Source of the DNA: an uncultured Bacilli bacterium
GTDB lineage: Bacteria > Bacillota_I > Bacilli_A > RF39 > UBA660
Assembly: GCA_934129945.1 (NCBI GenBank)
Contig: CAKOXC010000001.1
Span: 241,016-305,015, forward strand
DNA: 64,000 nt
Reading direction: 5' to 3'
How positions within the stretch are numbered: the first letter of the stretch is position 1; every line of letters begins with the position of its first letter. The translations under genes and the position numbers were made by a program. The notes beneath the pieces are model-generated. The model ran no database searches. It saw only the letters and a list, made by a program, of their open reading frames with translations, and was not told the DNA's origin. Below are positions 55,945 to 63,950 of this stretch, piece by piece.

Positions 55945-56609
55945 TGGATGATATTAAAAAGATATATGCATTCATAATTTCGGCACCTGTAATTATTATA
56001 ATTTTTATTATTGCATTAGTAATTATGATTGCAGATGGTTCTAATGGTGACCCATCAGCAGTTGCAGTTGGTAATCTATCAGAGTTTAATGCTCCATTTA
56101 AAATAGATGTCACTTACTCCATTACTTCCCTTTTTGGAACTCGAAATGATCCATTTACAAATGAAGAAATATTTCATAGTGGTATTGACTTATCAGCTCC
56201 CGAGGGTACTGAAATTGTGGCATCAGCAGGTGGAAAAATATATAAAACAGGATATGAACCTAATGGTTTAGGAAACTATGTAAAAATACAACATGATGTT
56301 AACGGAGAAACTTACTATACTGCTTATGGTCATATGTTGGATAATTCAATAGTTGTATCTGAAGGACAAATTGTTAAGTCAGGAGAAAAAATTGGAATAA
56401 TTGGTTCAACAGGTCGTTCGACAGGTATTCATGTACACTTTATGCTTATGAGTCCCAACTGCTCTTATAATAAATCGGATCTTAAAGATCCTAAAAGTAT
56501 TATTGATAGTGATTTAATAAGGAGGAATGAATATAAAAACAATAAATCAAAATACCCAAGCTTACAACCAATACAAGGACAGCAACCAAGTCAATCATTC
56601 GGAAGATAA
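55944..56609 (+). CDS. membrane-anchored M23 peptidoglycan endopeptidase of the ICE
   Basis: A 221-residue protein: one N-terminal transmembrane helix (about 9-28), then a LytM/M23 domain with zinc-site motifs FHSGIDLSAP and GIHVHFML, and a Gln/Ser-rich tail. Such hydrolases open the wall for the conjugation channel. ATG overlaps the virB4 stop (TAATG). The canonical His and Asp residues are present, unlike in SpoIIQ. Confidence 0.92.
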   Translation: MDDIKKIYAFIISAPVIIIIFIIALVIMIADGSNGDPSAVAVGNLSEFNAPFKIDVTYSITSLFGTRNDPFTNEEIFHSGIDLSAPEGTEIVASAGGKIYKTGYEPNGLGNYVKIQHDVNGETYYTAYGHMLDNSIVVSEGQIVKSGEKIGIIGSTGRSTGIHVHFMLMSPNCSYNKSDLKDPKSIIDSDLIRRNEYKNNKSKYPSLQPIQGQQPSQSFGR

Positions 56610-56823
56610 TTTAATAGAAACCTATGCACTTCAGGTTGCAAGTGTACTTCATAAAACTGGTAAAGGTTCTTTTACAATTGATGAAATAATTGATAAAGTT
56701 AAACAAATTGTTAAGGAAGAAGAACTTATAGATCCAGTTATAATCGAAGTAAATCAAATACTTATAAATAAATATAATTATGAAATAATAAATACTAATA
56801 TTAAGTTTAATATAGAAATATAG
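56533..56823 (+). CDS. ICE protein, unknown (ATA or ATG start)
   Basis: A 96-residue Asn/Gln-rich protein that overlaps the 3' end of the M23 gene by 77 bases in another frame. GGAGG (56521-56525) is 1 base before ATG 56527, too close, but exactly 7 bases before in-frame ATA 56533. The C-terminal part (FTIDEIIDKVKQIVKEEELIDPVIIEVNQILI) looks like a winged-helix-sized helical unit. Unknown function. Confidence 0.6.
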   Translation: MKTINQNTQAYNQYKDSNQVNHSEDNLIETYALQVASVLHKTGKGSFTIDEIIDKVKQIVKEEELIDPVIIEVNQILINKYNYEIINTNIKFNIEI

Positions 56824-56932
56824 ATAATGGTAAAGGTTCCTTGATCTAGTATTTATGCTTCAAATATTTTAAAGAAAAGGTTCTTTAATCTCCATTATAG
56901 ATACTATATTTGTTATAACATCTGTTAGACAG

Positions 56933-57005
56933 TTAACCCTATTTTTAAAGATTCGGTAAAGAATAGTGTTAGACAAAAGTATGACATTTAAGAATATGTA
57001 TGACA
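56933..57005 (+). repeat. direct repeats upstream of oriT
   Basis: GTTAGACA at 56933 and 56968, TATGACA at 56980 and 56999: four spaced, same-orientation TrkGACA-like boxes, possible relaxosome protein sites. Confidence 0.5.
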
Positions 57006-57040
57006 AAGCGAAACTTTGGAAATCCTTTAAATTAGGGCTA

Positions 57041-57088
57041 AACTACCCACTGGGTAGTTGTTTGTCAGCCACACTTATCCTGATAAAC
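57041..57088 (+). other. origin of transfer (oriT)
   Basis: Perfect dyad AACTACCC - ACT - GGGTAGTT (57041-57059) is followed immediately by a 9-bp stem GTTTGTCAG/CTGATAAAC (57060-57088, one G-T pair). The sequence TATCCTG (57076-57082), matching the nick motif of MOB-P relaxases (YATCCTG), spans the 11-nt loop and the 3' arm. It sits in the 356-bp gene-free gap before two small DNA-binding proteins and the relaxase gene. Confidence 0.7.
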
Positions 57089-57179
57089 AAAAGGATTAAA
57101 GTTGTGTCCTATTTTCAAATATTTTATTAAAATTAATGACTCTAATTTGTGTCCACAATAAAACTATGGAGGTGATATT

Positions 57180-57353
57180 ATTAATAACAATGGATGTACT
57201 TTTATTAAGTTTAGAATAGATGATAATCTAAACAATGCATTTAAAAATATTCTTGAAAAAGAAAAAATAACTCAACAAGAATTATTAGAAAAATTGGTTA
57301 AAGAGTATGTTTTAAAGAATTTAAATTTATTAATAAGTAAGGATACTAAATAA
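57180..57353 (+). CDS. small relaxosome-type DNA-binding protein (ATT start)
   Basis: A 57-residue protein read as (M)NNNGCTFIKFRIDDNLNNAF...EKEKITQQELLEKLVKEYVL, a ribbon-helix-helix pattern (strand FIKFRID, then two helices). GGAGG, 7-base gap, ATT 57180; no ATG, GTG or useful TTG is in frame, so ordinary gene finding misses it. Its TAA overlaps the next ATG (TAATG), a strong sign that the frame is translated. Confidence 0.7.
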   Translation: MNNNGCTFIKFRIDDNLNNAFKNILEKEKITQQELLEKLVKEYVLKNLNLLISKDTK

Positions 57354-57775
57354 TGAAAGAAGATAGAATTACAATTAGAGTCACACCTGAAGATAAAAAA
57401 GAAATTGAATTACTTGCTGATAAGCATAAAATGAATATATCTAGATTTATTTATAGTACCATTAAAGAAAAAATGGAAATTGATAAACTAAATGATAGTC
57501 AAGAACAATTTATGCAACTATTTGATATTGCCTTTAAAAAAAGTTTTGATGCATTTTTTAAGCAATTAATGGTAGTAATAAATCGTATAGAGTTTAATAG
57601 CAGATGGTCTATTAAACAAACTGATATATTTATGAATCAACTAAAAATTCCACAAACTGAAGATGAATTAAGTTTATCAATAATAGATCATCCTGTAACT
57701 GAAGTTGCACATCGTGAGGTACTTAAAGATATAAGGAAAATGTCAAGTAAGAAACATGAGTTAGATAATGAGTAG
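57353..57775 (+). CDS. relaxosome accessory protein (MobC-like, ribbon-helix-helix N-terminus)
   Basis: A 140-residue protein. EDRITIRVTPEDKKEIELLADKHKMNISRFIYSTIKEKM is a clear ribbon-helix-helix/MobC-type DNA-binding start, followed by a helical region with Phe-rich FDIAFKKSFDAFFKQLMVVI. It overlaps the relaxase by 8 bases and the preceding small gene by one. Probably binds oriT and positions the relaxase. Confidence 0.82.
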   Translation: MKEDRITIRVTPEDKKEIELLADKHKMNISRFIYSTIKEKMEIDKLNDSQEQFMQLFDIAFKKSFDAFFKQLMVVINRIEFNSRWSIKQTDIFMNQLKIPQTEDELSLSIIDHPVTEVAHREVLKDIRKMSSKKHELDNE

Positions 57776-59204
57776 TTCAAATATTGTGGTTCGTGTTAAG
57801 TACCAAAAATGTAATAATTTAAGAGAAAGTGTTAACAAGACAATAAGCTATATTAGTGATAAGAAAAAGGCAGATGCTACATCAATTGATGAATATAATA
57901 TTTTAAAAGACTATATGCAGTTTGCAAGTAATGATTCATATCTTTATGAAGATAAGGAGTCATTTTCGTGGTCTACCAATGGTGATATAGATGCAAGAAA
58001 AGATTTATCTGATATAAAAAAAATGGACTCTAAAGGAATTCTTTGGAGTCTTGTAATTTCTTTTCCACCAGATTTTGCAATTAACAAAGGACTTATTACT
58101 AAGGTAGATTATTATAACCTTACTAAGAATATAATGCCACAATTATTAACTGGTATGGGATTTAAAATGAATAATGTAACATGGTATTGCAGTTTACATC
58201 GTAATACTGACAATCCTCATTTACACATAAATTTTTTTGAACATCATAAAACTATTTCTAATCCTAAAGTTCCATATGATGTTATTTATAAATTGAAAAG
58301 TAATATTGCTAATTATTTAATTGATAATGAAAAATTTTATAAATTACGAGATGAAGAATTTAGATCTATAACGGGAAATATTTCCCTATCAGAGCTTACT
58401 AAAATTAAAAATCAAAAATTATTTGGAGACAAATATCGAAGAGATTTGAATAAAATGTTGCTTGATTTATATAATGTACTTCCATCCAAAGGAAGATTAC
58501 AATATAATTCAAAAAATATAGTTTCATATAAGGATCAACTTAATAATATAATTCAATACATATTGTTGCATGATTCTACAAAATATCAATATGCTAAATA
58601 TATAAAGCTATTGGAGGAACATCAAAAGGAATTAAATTCAATTTATGGAACATCATTATCTAATAAAAATAAATATTACTACAATAATCAACTTAATAAA
58701 TTGTATTCAAAAATTGGAAATGAAATATTATCTAATTATAAAATATATCGATCTATGGAAACTATGGAAAGAGAGAAAGAATTTTTAAAGAAACACATAA
58801 AAGATCTTAAATTTAAAAGTTCTCCATATAAAAAACAGGAAAACATTGATAAGATAGCACAAGATTTAAATCATATATGCAATTTTGCAGGTCTTAATCA
58901 TTTAGAAAAAAAATATGTTTTCAAAAACTGGGTTTTAAATTCTAAATATGATATTAATATTGATGCATTATTAAGTAGCATGGATAATTTTAATAAGGAT
59001 ATGAGTTCGACCGAGTATTATAACATTTTAAAAAAATTGAATTATGATTATGACAGGTACTCTAAATATAAAAATAAAATGTTTTATCAGGAATTAAATT
59101 ATAAAAAATTTATTAATCAAGCTATGAATTATTTAGAATATGAATTAGAACAAGAAGAAAAACAAATTATAAATGAGTTAGAATATGATTTGTCTGAATA
59201 TTAA
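57768..59204 (+). CDS. HUH relaxase (MobL/MOB-P-like)
   Basis: A 478-residue relaxase that nicks oriT and leads the strand into the recipient. The metal-binding HxH is in NTDNPHLHINFFE (about residues 144-156), with a likely catalytic Tyr in the N-terminal SYISDK region or the YYNL segment. The remaining 300 residues are helical and Lys/Asn-rich. Overall layout matches MobL/MobP-type relaxases of Firmicutes elements. oriT lies about 700 bases upstream. Confidence 0.85.
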   Translation: MSSSNIVVRVKYQKCNNLRESVNKTISYISDKKKADATSIDEYNILKDYMQFASNDSYLYEDKESFSWSTNGDIDARKDLSDIKKMDSKGILWSLVISFPPDFAINKGLITKVDYYNLTKNIMPQLLTGMGFKMNNVTWYCSLHRNTDNPHLHINFFEHHKTISNPKVPYDVIYKLKSNIANYLIDNEKFYKLRDEEFRSITGNISLSELTKIKNQKLFGDKYRRDLNKMLLDLYNVLPSKGRLQYNSKNIVSYKDQLNNIIQYILLHDSTKYQYAKYIKLLEEHQKELNSIYGTSLSNKNKYYYNNQLNKLYSKIGNEILSNYKIYRSMETMEREKEFLKKHIKDLKFKSSPYKKQENIDKIAQDLNHICNFAGLNHLEKKYVFKNWVLNSKYDINIDALLSSMDNFNKDMSSTEYYNILKKLNYDYDRYSKYKNKMFYQELNYKKFINQAMNYLEYELEQEEKQIINELEYDLSEY

Positions 59205-59226
59205 AAAAATAATATGTTTTGCCATA

Positions 59227-59667
59227 TTATTTTCTTTTCCCACATAACCAATCTAGTGATACATTATATTTAATACATATCTGATATGCAAAGGCAGTTA
59301 GTATTAATGTCTTACCTGTTTCGTATGCTGATATAGTTGATGATGTTGTATTTAATTCTTTTGCTAAATCACGAAGTGTAAGATTATTATCTTCTCTTAT
59401 CTTTTTAATTCTTGAGCCAATTTCATTTTTATTTAGTTCTGTTAATTTTATGATACCTGAGTTATTCTTTTCATCTGTAAGACCAACAATATAATCCATT
59501 GAGATTTCATAAAAATTGCTTAAGCTATTTAAATGTTTTAATGGTATTATTTTTGTACCCTTTTCCCATAATGAATAAGTTTGTTGAGTTATTCCTAAAG
59601 AGTCAGCAAGTTTTATTTGTGACAAATCTTTATATTCTCTTAAATCAAATAATCTTTTTTCATTCAT
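59227..59667 (-). CDS. double-HTH XRE repressor
   Basis: A 146-residue protein with two complete Cro/C1 helix-turn-helix domains: residues about 5-58 (LREYKDLSQIKLADSLGITQQTYSLWEKG) and about 80-135 (IKKIREDNNLTLRDLAKELNTTSSTISAYETGKT). A 25-residue linker joins them. It lies on the opposite strand in the middle of the transfer genes and divergent from the 59803 gene; a likely ICE repressor. ATG 59667 follows GGTGG; an upstream in-frame ATG lacks an SD. Confidence 0.88.
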   Translation of the reverse strand: MNEKRLFDLREYKDLSQIKLADSLGITQQTYSLWEKGTKIIPLKHLNSLSNFYEISMDYIVGLTDEKNNSGIIKLTELNKNEIGSRIKKIREDNNLTLRDLAKELNTTSSTISAYETGKTLILTAFAYQICIKYNVSLDWLCGKRK

Positions 59668-59740
59668 AATTAACCACCAATTTAATTTTCCCATTAAATC
59701 TTTAATTATTCAGGATTCACAAACAAATACGAGCAAATTG

Positions 59741-59749
59741 TGTTATAAT
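59741..59749 (+). promoter_or_regulatory. extended -10 promoter
   Basis: TGtTATAAT in the divergent region between the XRE repressor and the 59803 gene. Confidence 0.65.
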
Positions 59750-59802
59750 AATATTTAGCAGTAAAAAAAGCAGTAAATCTTAAACAAAGATGGAGGGATG
59801 AA

Positions 59803-60876
59803 ATGAGAAATAATTATATCTCAGTTGATGATGAACAAACTAAGAGATTAAAAGAAATTTGTTTAAGTAGTTGTGCATATTCTTGTATAGGAGAAATTTA
59901 TAAGTTATTAAATTGTGAAATACTTCAAAAACTAATTAATAAAATTCCAAAGCAAACTATTAAATTAAAAAGTGATTTATTATATGGAAAAGATACTATT
60001 TCCAGTGAGGAAAAGTTTTTAGAAAACTTAGACAAATATATTAGTTATGTAAAAGATAATTATTTTATACAACACAATGAGTTAACGCTAATAATAGAAT
60101 TAACTCTTAAAAATAAATATAATGAGGTATTATTTGATATGGATGATTATCATGAAAATGAAAATTATATGAAATATCATGATGCTTTTAGGAAAATGTT
60201 TTTATTTAATTTTTATAACAATATCAAATTTTATTCAAAATATGTTAGTAAATATAATTCTATTAATATATTTTTAAATGAAATCAAATTTTATAAATTT
60301 AATAATTCTAAAGATATCATTATGATTGAAGAACGTATGTCTAAAATTATAAATAATAGATTTAGTAATATATATAATGCTTTTGTTCCATATGAAGAAA
60401 TAGAAAAGCAACATTATGAATTTTATATTCAACAAATAGATTGGATTATATCTGATTTTTATGAAAATCAGTTGTATAGATTTGATATCAAAGATAATGA
60501 TCATCATATTAACTTATATGATGGTGATAAAATAATATTTAATGTTCTTAATAATAAGGAAAAAGTTTCAGTAAAATTTGGAATAATTAATAGAAATTTT
60601 TGTGCAGATAAAATAGTTGTTTTTACACAAAAAGAGTTTAAAGAAATTTTAGAAAGGTTAAAAAAAATAGATGTTTCAAAAAAATATGACACAACATATA
60701 GTTTCATAGATTCATCTTTAAAATTTAACTTTTGGAACGAACAAAAAATGCAATTTTTAGATATAATCTTTGAGTACAATAATAATTCAACTAATAAATA
60801 CATGATTTCATTAGATCCTAGAGATACAAAAAAATTATATAAATTAATTAGTAAGCAAGTTAATAAGAAAATTTAA
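59803..60876 (+). CDS. 357-residue ICE protein, unknown
   Basis: A soluble, Asn/Lys/Tyr-rich protein without recognised domains. The first 200 residues are helical; the last 130 look beta-rich (LYDGDKIIFNVLNNKEKVSVKFGIINR). It has its own promoter and terminator and is divergent from the double-XRE gene, a layout typical of a regulated cargo or defence gene. TGGAGGGATG precedes ATG. Confidence 0.72.
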   Translation: MRNNYISVDDEQTKRLKEICLSSCAYSCIGEIYKLLNCEILQKLINKIPKQTIKLKSDLLYGKDTISSEEKFLENLDKYISYVKDNYFIQHNELTLIIELTLKNKYNEVLFDMDDYHENENYMKYHDAFRKMFLFNFYNNIKFYSKYVSKYNSINIFLNEIKFYKFNNSKDIIMIEERMSKIINNRFSNIYNAFVPYEEIEKQHYEFYIQQIDWIISDFYENQLYRFDIKDNDHHINLYDGDKIIFNVLNNKEKVSVKFGIINRNFCADKIVVFTQKEFKEILERLKKIDVSKKYDTTYSFIDSSLKFNFWNEQKMQFLDIIFEYNNNSTNKYMISLDPRDTKKLYKLISKQVNKKI

Positions 60877-60889
60877 CTTGTTTTTTTTT
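60856..60889 (+). terminator. intrinsic terminator
   Basis: CAAGTTAA - 9 nt - TTAACTTG and a long T run, overlapping the end of the unknown gene. Confidence 0.85.
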
Positions 60890-60903
60890 ATGGAGGGATA
60901 ATT

Positions 60904-62691
60904 GTAAAATTAAAAAAATATTTAAATTACTTTCTTTTAATTATCTTAACCTTTTTGTCATCATCTAACATTTGTTATAACTTAACACATATTATATGTA
61001 ATAATATTCAATTATCATGGAATTTAAATATTTTTTATTCTTTTATTAAATCAATAACTGATGTCAGTTTATTATTTGGTTCAATTTTATTAATGACAAT
61101 TATGATGTTGTTTATATTAAAATATGATAAAGAATTAAAGTTAAAATTAAAGAGATTAAGAAAAATGCCTGAAGAGGATGGTTCATTTGAATATGGTTCA
61201 TCTCGTTGGGCAACTAAAAAGGAAATTAAAAAAAATTATAAAACATGGACTATTAATTCAAATTTAAAGTCAGGTGGTATTCCTGTTACTTATATGGATG
61301 GTAAATTTTATTATTCTGATAAATTTGATCATACATTAATAATAGGTTCAACTGGTTCAGGAAAAACAATAAGTTGTATATTACCATTAATATTTAACCT
61401 TGCATGTGCAGGTGAATCAATGGTTATAAACGATACTAAAGGAGAATTGTATTCATATACAGCAGAATTTTTAAAAGAAAAAGGATATCAAATAAAAATA
61501 ATTAATTTAAGGGATGCATTAGCAAGTGATGGTTGGAATCCACTTCATTTACCATATAAATACTATCAAAATAATAATAAGGATGAAGCTGGTGATATGA
61601 TAGAAAACTTTACTAAATCATTGTGCAAAAATTTATCTAGTAAAGATATGTACTGGGAAAAGTCAGCAAATGCAGTTTTAACAGCACTATGTTATGCCCT
61701 CATAGAAGACGCTCCAAATGAATCGCAAGTAAATTTATATTCAATATATAATTTATTGGTCGAACATGGAAACAAAAATATAGATAGATTTAATTCATTA
61801 GATCTATATTTTCAACAAAAACCTTTTGGAAGTTTAAGTAAAATGAGTTATGCTACAGGATCCTTTGCAAAAGGTGAAACAAGAGCTACCCTTTTTTCAG
61901 TTCTTGCAACAGTTATAAAAATGTTTAGTGATACAGGTATTGCTAACCTTACGAGTCATACTGATTTTGAATTAGATGAAATTGGTAAGCAAAAAACGGC
62001 AGTATTTTTAATTATTCCCGATGAAAAGGAATCTAGACACGAACTGGCATCACTATTCATAGATCAATGTTATCAAGCATTAGTAAATACCGCACAAAGT
62101 ATGAAAGATGGTAAAATGCCTATAAGAATTAATTTTATTTTAGATGAGTTCGCTAACATGCCACCTATAAGTTCTATTTCTAATAAAATTACTGTATCAC
62201 GTTCTAGAAATATTCGTTTCTATTTGGTTTTACAAGATTTTGATCAGTTAAAGGAAACCTATAAAGATTCTGCTGGTACGATTAAATCCAATTGTACTAA
62301 CTGGATTTATTTACTAACTTCAGATAATGAAACGGCAAAAGAAATAAGTTCTAGGTTGGGCAAATATACTATCTCAAGTAATCGTGTATCAACTTCTAGT
62401 CGTTTAGATGAATTAAATTATAATATATCAAATGACAAATCTTTGATGGGACGTGAATTATTAATGCCTGATGAATTAATGAGATTTAAATTAGGAGATG
62501 GATTATTTATGGCGACTAGACAATACCCTATTAAATCAAAATTTATTTCAATATATGATTATGGAATAAAGATTAAAAAAACTAGTGTTCCAAACAAACA
62601 AAAAGATAACAAGATTGATTGTTTTAATCTTGATGATTTTAGAAAAAGAAAAATTGAAGAACAAGAAGATAATAAAATAGAATTAGAATAG
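60904..62691 (+). CDS. VirD4/TraG-type coupling ATPase
   Basis: A 595-residue type IV coupling protein. Two N-terminal membrane helices (about 8-20 and 40-62) are followed by Walker A IIGSTGSGKTISCILPL, VINDTKGELYSYT, Walker B INFILDEFANMPPI and VLQDFDQLKETY. It delivers the relaxase-DNA complex to the channel. GGAGG is 7 bases before GTA 60904, which starts (M)KLKKYLNYFLLIILTFLSS, a normal membrane-inserting N-terminus; TTG 60955 would remove the first helix. Confidence 0.94.
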   Translation, partial: VKLKKYLNYFLLIILTFLSSSNICYNLTHIICNNIQLSWNLNIFYSFIKSITDVSLLFGSILLMTIMMLFILKYDKELKLKLKRLRKMPEEDGSFEYGSSRWATKKEIKKNYKTWTINSNLKSGGIPVTYMDGKFYYSDKFDHTLIIGSTGSGKTISCILPLIFNLACAGESMVINDTKGELYSYTAEFLKEKGYQIKIINLRDALASDGWNPLHLPYKYYQNNNKDEAGDMIENFTKSLCKNLSSKDMYWEKSANAVLTALCYALIEDAPNESQVNLYSIYNLLVEHGNKNIDRFNSLDLYFQQKPFGSLSKMSYATGSFAKGETRATLFSVLATVIKMFSDTGIANLTSHTDFELDEIGKQKTAVFLIIPDEKESRHELASLFIDQCYQALVNTAQSMKDGKMPIRINFILDEFANMPPISSISNKITVSRSRNIRFYLVLQDFDQLKETYKDSAGTIKSNCTNWIYLLTSDNETAKEISSRLGKYTISSNRVSTSSRLDELNYNISNDKSLMGRELLMPDELMRFKLGDGLFMATRQYPIKSKFISIYDYGIKIKKTSVPNKQKDNKIDCFNLDDFRKRKIEEQEDNKIELE

Positions 62692-62711
62692 ATATAATTA
62701 TTAGTAAATTA

Positions 62712-62720
62712 TGTTATAAT
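62712..62720 (+). promoter_or_regulatory. extended -10 promoter
   Basis: TGtTATAAT before the cargo lipoprotein. Confidence 0.6.
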
Positions 62721-62742
62721 ATTTATATTAAACAAATAGGTA

Positions 62743-62763
62743 AATAGTAATTTGTTGAAATGG
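62743..62763 (+). repeat. intergenic repeat AATAGTAATTTGTwGA, copy 1
   Basis: AATAGTAATTTGTTGAAATGG just before the SD of the lipoprotein gene. Further copies at 63193 and 63925. Confidence 0.7.
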
Positions 62764-62773
62764 AGGATGGATT

Positions 62774-63193
62774 ATGAGAAAGACATTATTTGCTATTTTA
62801 GTATGTGGGGCTTTGGTATTAGGGCTAACAGGATGTGGTAGTAAGAAAGAATATACACTTACACTTCCAAAAGAAGAAAACATAGAAAGTGTCTTTTTTG
62901 AAAAAGATAACAATAAAAAAGAAGTTAAAGATACCGAAGAAATCAAGGATATTATTTATGTATTAAGTGGTAGTGGTAAAGGAAGAACTACAAATGAGGA
63001 AAGTGTACAAGACTATCCAGTAAATGCAGAAGATATTATAAAAATAGAATTTAATTTGAAAGACGAAAAGCAATCAACATTATTTGTTTACAAGAAAAAT
63101 GGAAAAATGTATATTGAAACACCTTATAATGGAATTTATAGAATAAATGGTGATGAATATAATTCAATGGAAAAATATACTAGAATCAATTAA
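62774..63193 (+). CDS. cargo lipoprotein (DUF5301-like)
   Basis: A 139-residue lipoprotein with lipobox LTGC (Cys about 21). The mature part (LPKEENIESVFFEKDNNKKEVKDTEEIKDIIYVLSG ... IIKIEFNLKDEKQSTLFVYKKNGKMYIETPYNGIY) has the ruled beta pattern of small DUF5301-type exported proteins. TGGAGGATGG precedes ATG. It is one of three consecutive units with the same short intergenic repeat. Confidence 0.8.
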   Translation: MRKTLFAILVCGALVLGLTGCGSKKEYTLTLPKEENIESVFFEKDNNKKEVKDTEEIKDIIYVLSGSGKGRTTNEESVQDYPVNAEDIIKIEFNLKDEKQSTLFVYKKNGKMYIETPYNGIYRINGDEYNSMEKYTRIN

Positions 63194-63212
63194 ATAGTAA
63201 TTTGTAGAAATG
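63193..63212 (+). repeat. intergenic repeat, copy 2
   Basis: AATAGTAATTTGTAGAAATG immediately after the lipoprotein stop. Confidence 0.7.
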
Positions 63213-63329
63213 TAATTTATTTTTTATTTGTATAACAAATGTTAAATAACTTTGACAAAGTTCTAAAGACATTTGGTAGATTGCAAAAGTAATTATATAT
63301 ATAATTGTATGTGAAAGGAGAAAAGAAAA

Positions 63330-63893
63330 ATGAAATTAGGAGAAAATATTCTTAAGTTAAGAAAGGACTGTAAACTTTCACAGGAACAATTAGCAGAAAA
63401 AGTAAATGTAACTAGACAAACAATATCAAATTGGGAATTAGGAGAGACTTCTCCAAATCCTGAACAATTAAAATTATTGTCAAAAGAACTTAATGTTAGT
63501 ATTGACGAATTATTAGAAAATGATATTAAAAATGTTTTAGAAACTAAAGTAAGTAATACTGAAAGATTAGCTGGAGTTATTATAAAAATACTTAAAGTTA
63601 TGGGAATATTGTTAGCTTTATATTTTGTTATTGCAATAGTATCATTTATCTTATTTGGCACTATGAAAAAAACAACAAAAGAAGTTGAGACAACAACATC
63701 AGTAAGTCTAGTTTGTACACTTGATGGTAAAACATATGATTACTATATGGAAGATGAAAATGACAAACTTATTGATTATAATGGTTCTGAATTTATAAAT
63801 ATACTTGTAAAAGATAAGAACTTTGCTAATTCAAGAACGATGGTTAAATATATTCAATCTTATTTTAAAGACAATGGTGGTAGTTGTGAATAG
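63330..63893 (+). CDS. XRE HTH regulator with membrane segment and outer domain
   Basis: A 187-residue protein: N-terminal Cro/C1 HTH (about 1-62, LSQEQLAEKVNVTRQTISNWELGETSPN), a transmembrane helix (about 88-110) and an extracytoplasmic tail with two Cys ending in DNGGSCE. The plan suggests a one-component membrane-bound sensor-regulator. The Cys-bearing tail motif also occurs in the small membrane protein at 27221. GAAAGGAG precedes ATG. Confidence 0.85.
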   Translation: MKLGENILKLRKDCKLSQEQLAEKVNVTRQTISNWELGETSPNPEQLKLLSKELNVSIDELLENDIKNVLETKVSNTERLAGVIIKILKVMGILLALYFVIAIVSFILFGTMKKTTKEVETTTSVSLVCTLDGKTYDYYMEDENDKLIDYNGSEFINILVKDKNFANSRTMVKYIQSYFKDNGGSCE

Positions 63894-63924
63894 CACAAAT
63901 TACAATTTAGTAATTAGTTAGAAA

Positions 63925-63940
63925 AATAGTAATTTGTAGA
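63925..63940 (+). repeat. intergenic repeat, copy 3
   Basis: AATAGTAATTTGTAGA overlapping the SD region of the last gene. Confidence 0.65.
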
Positions 63941-63950
63941 GGAGATATTT

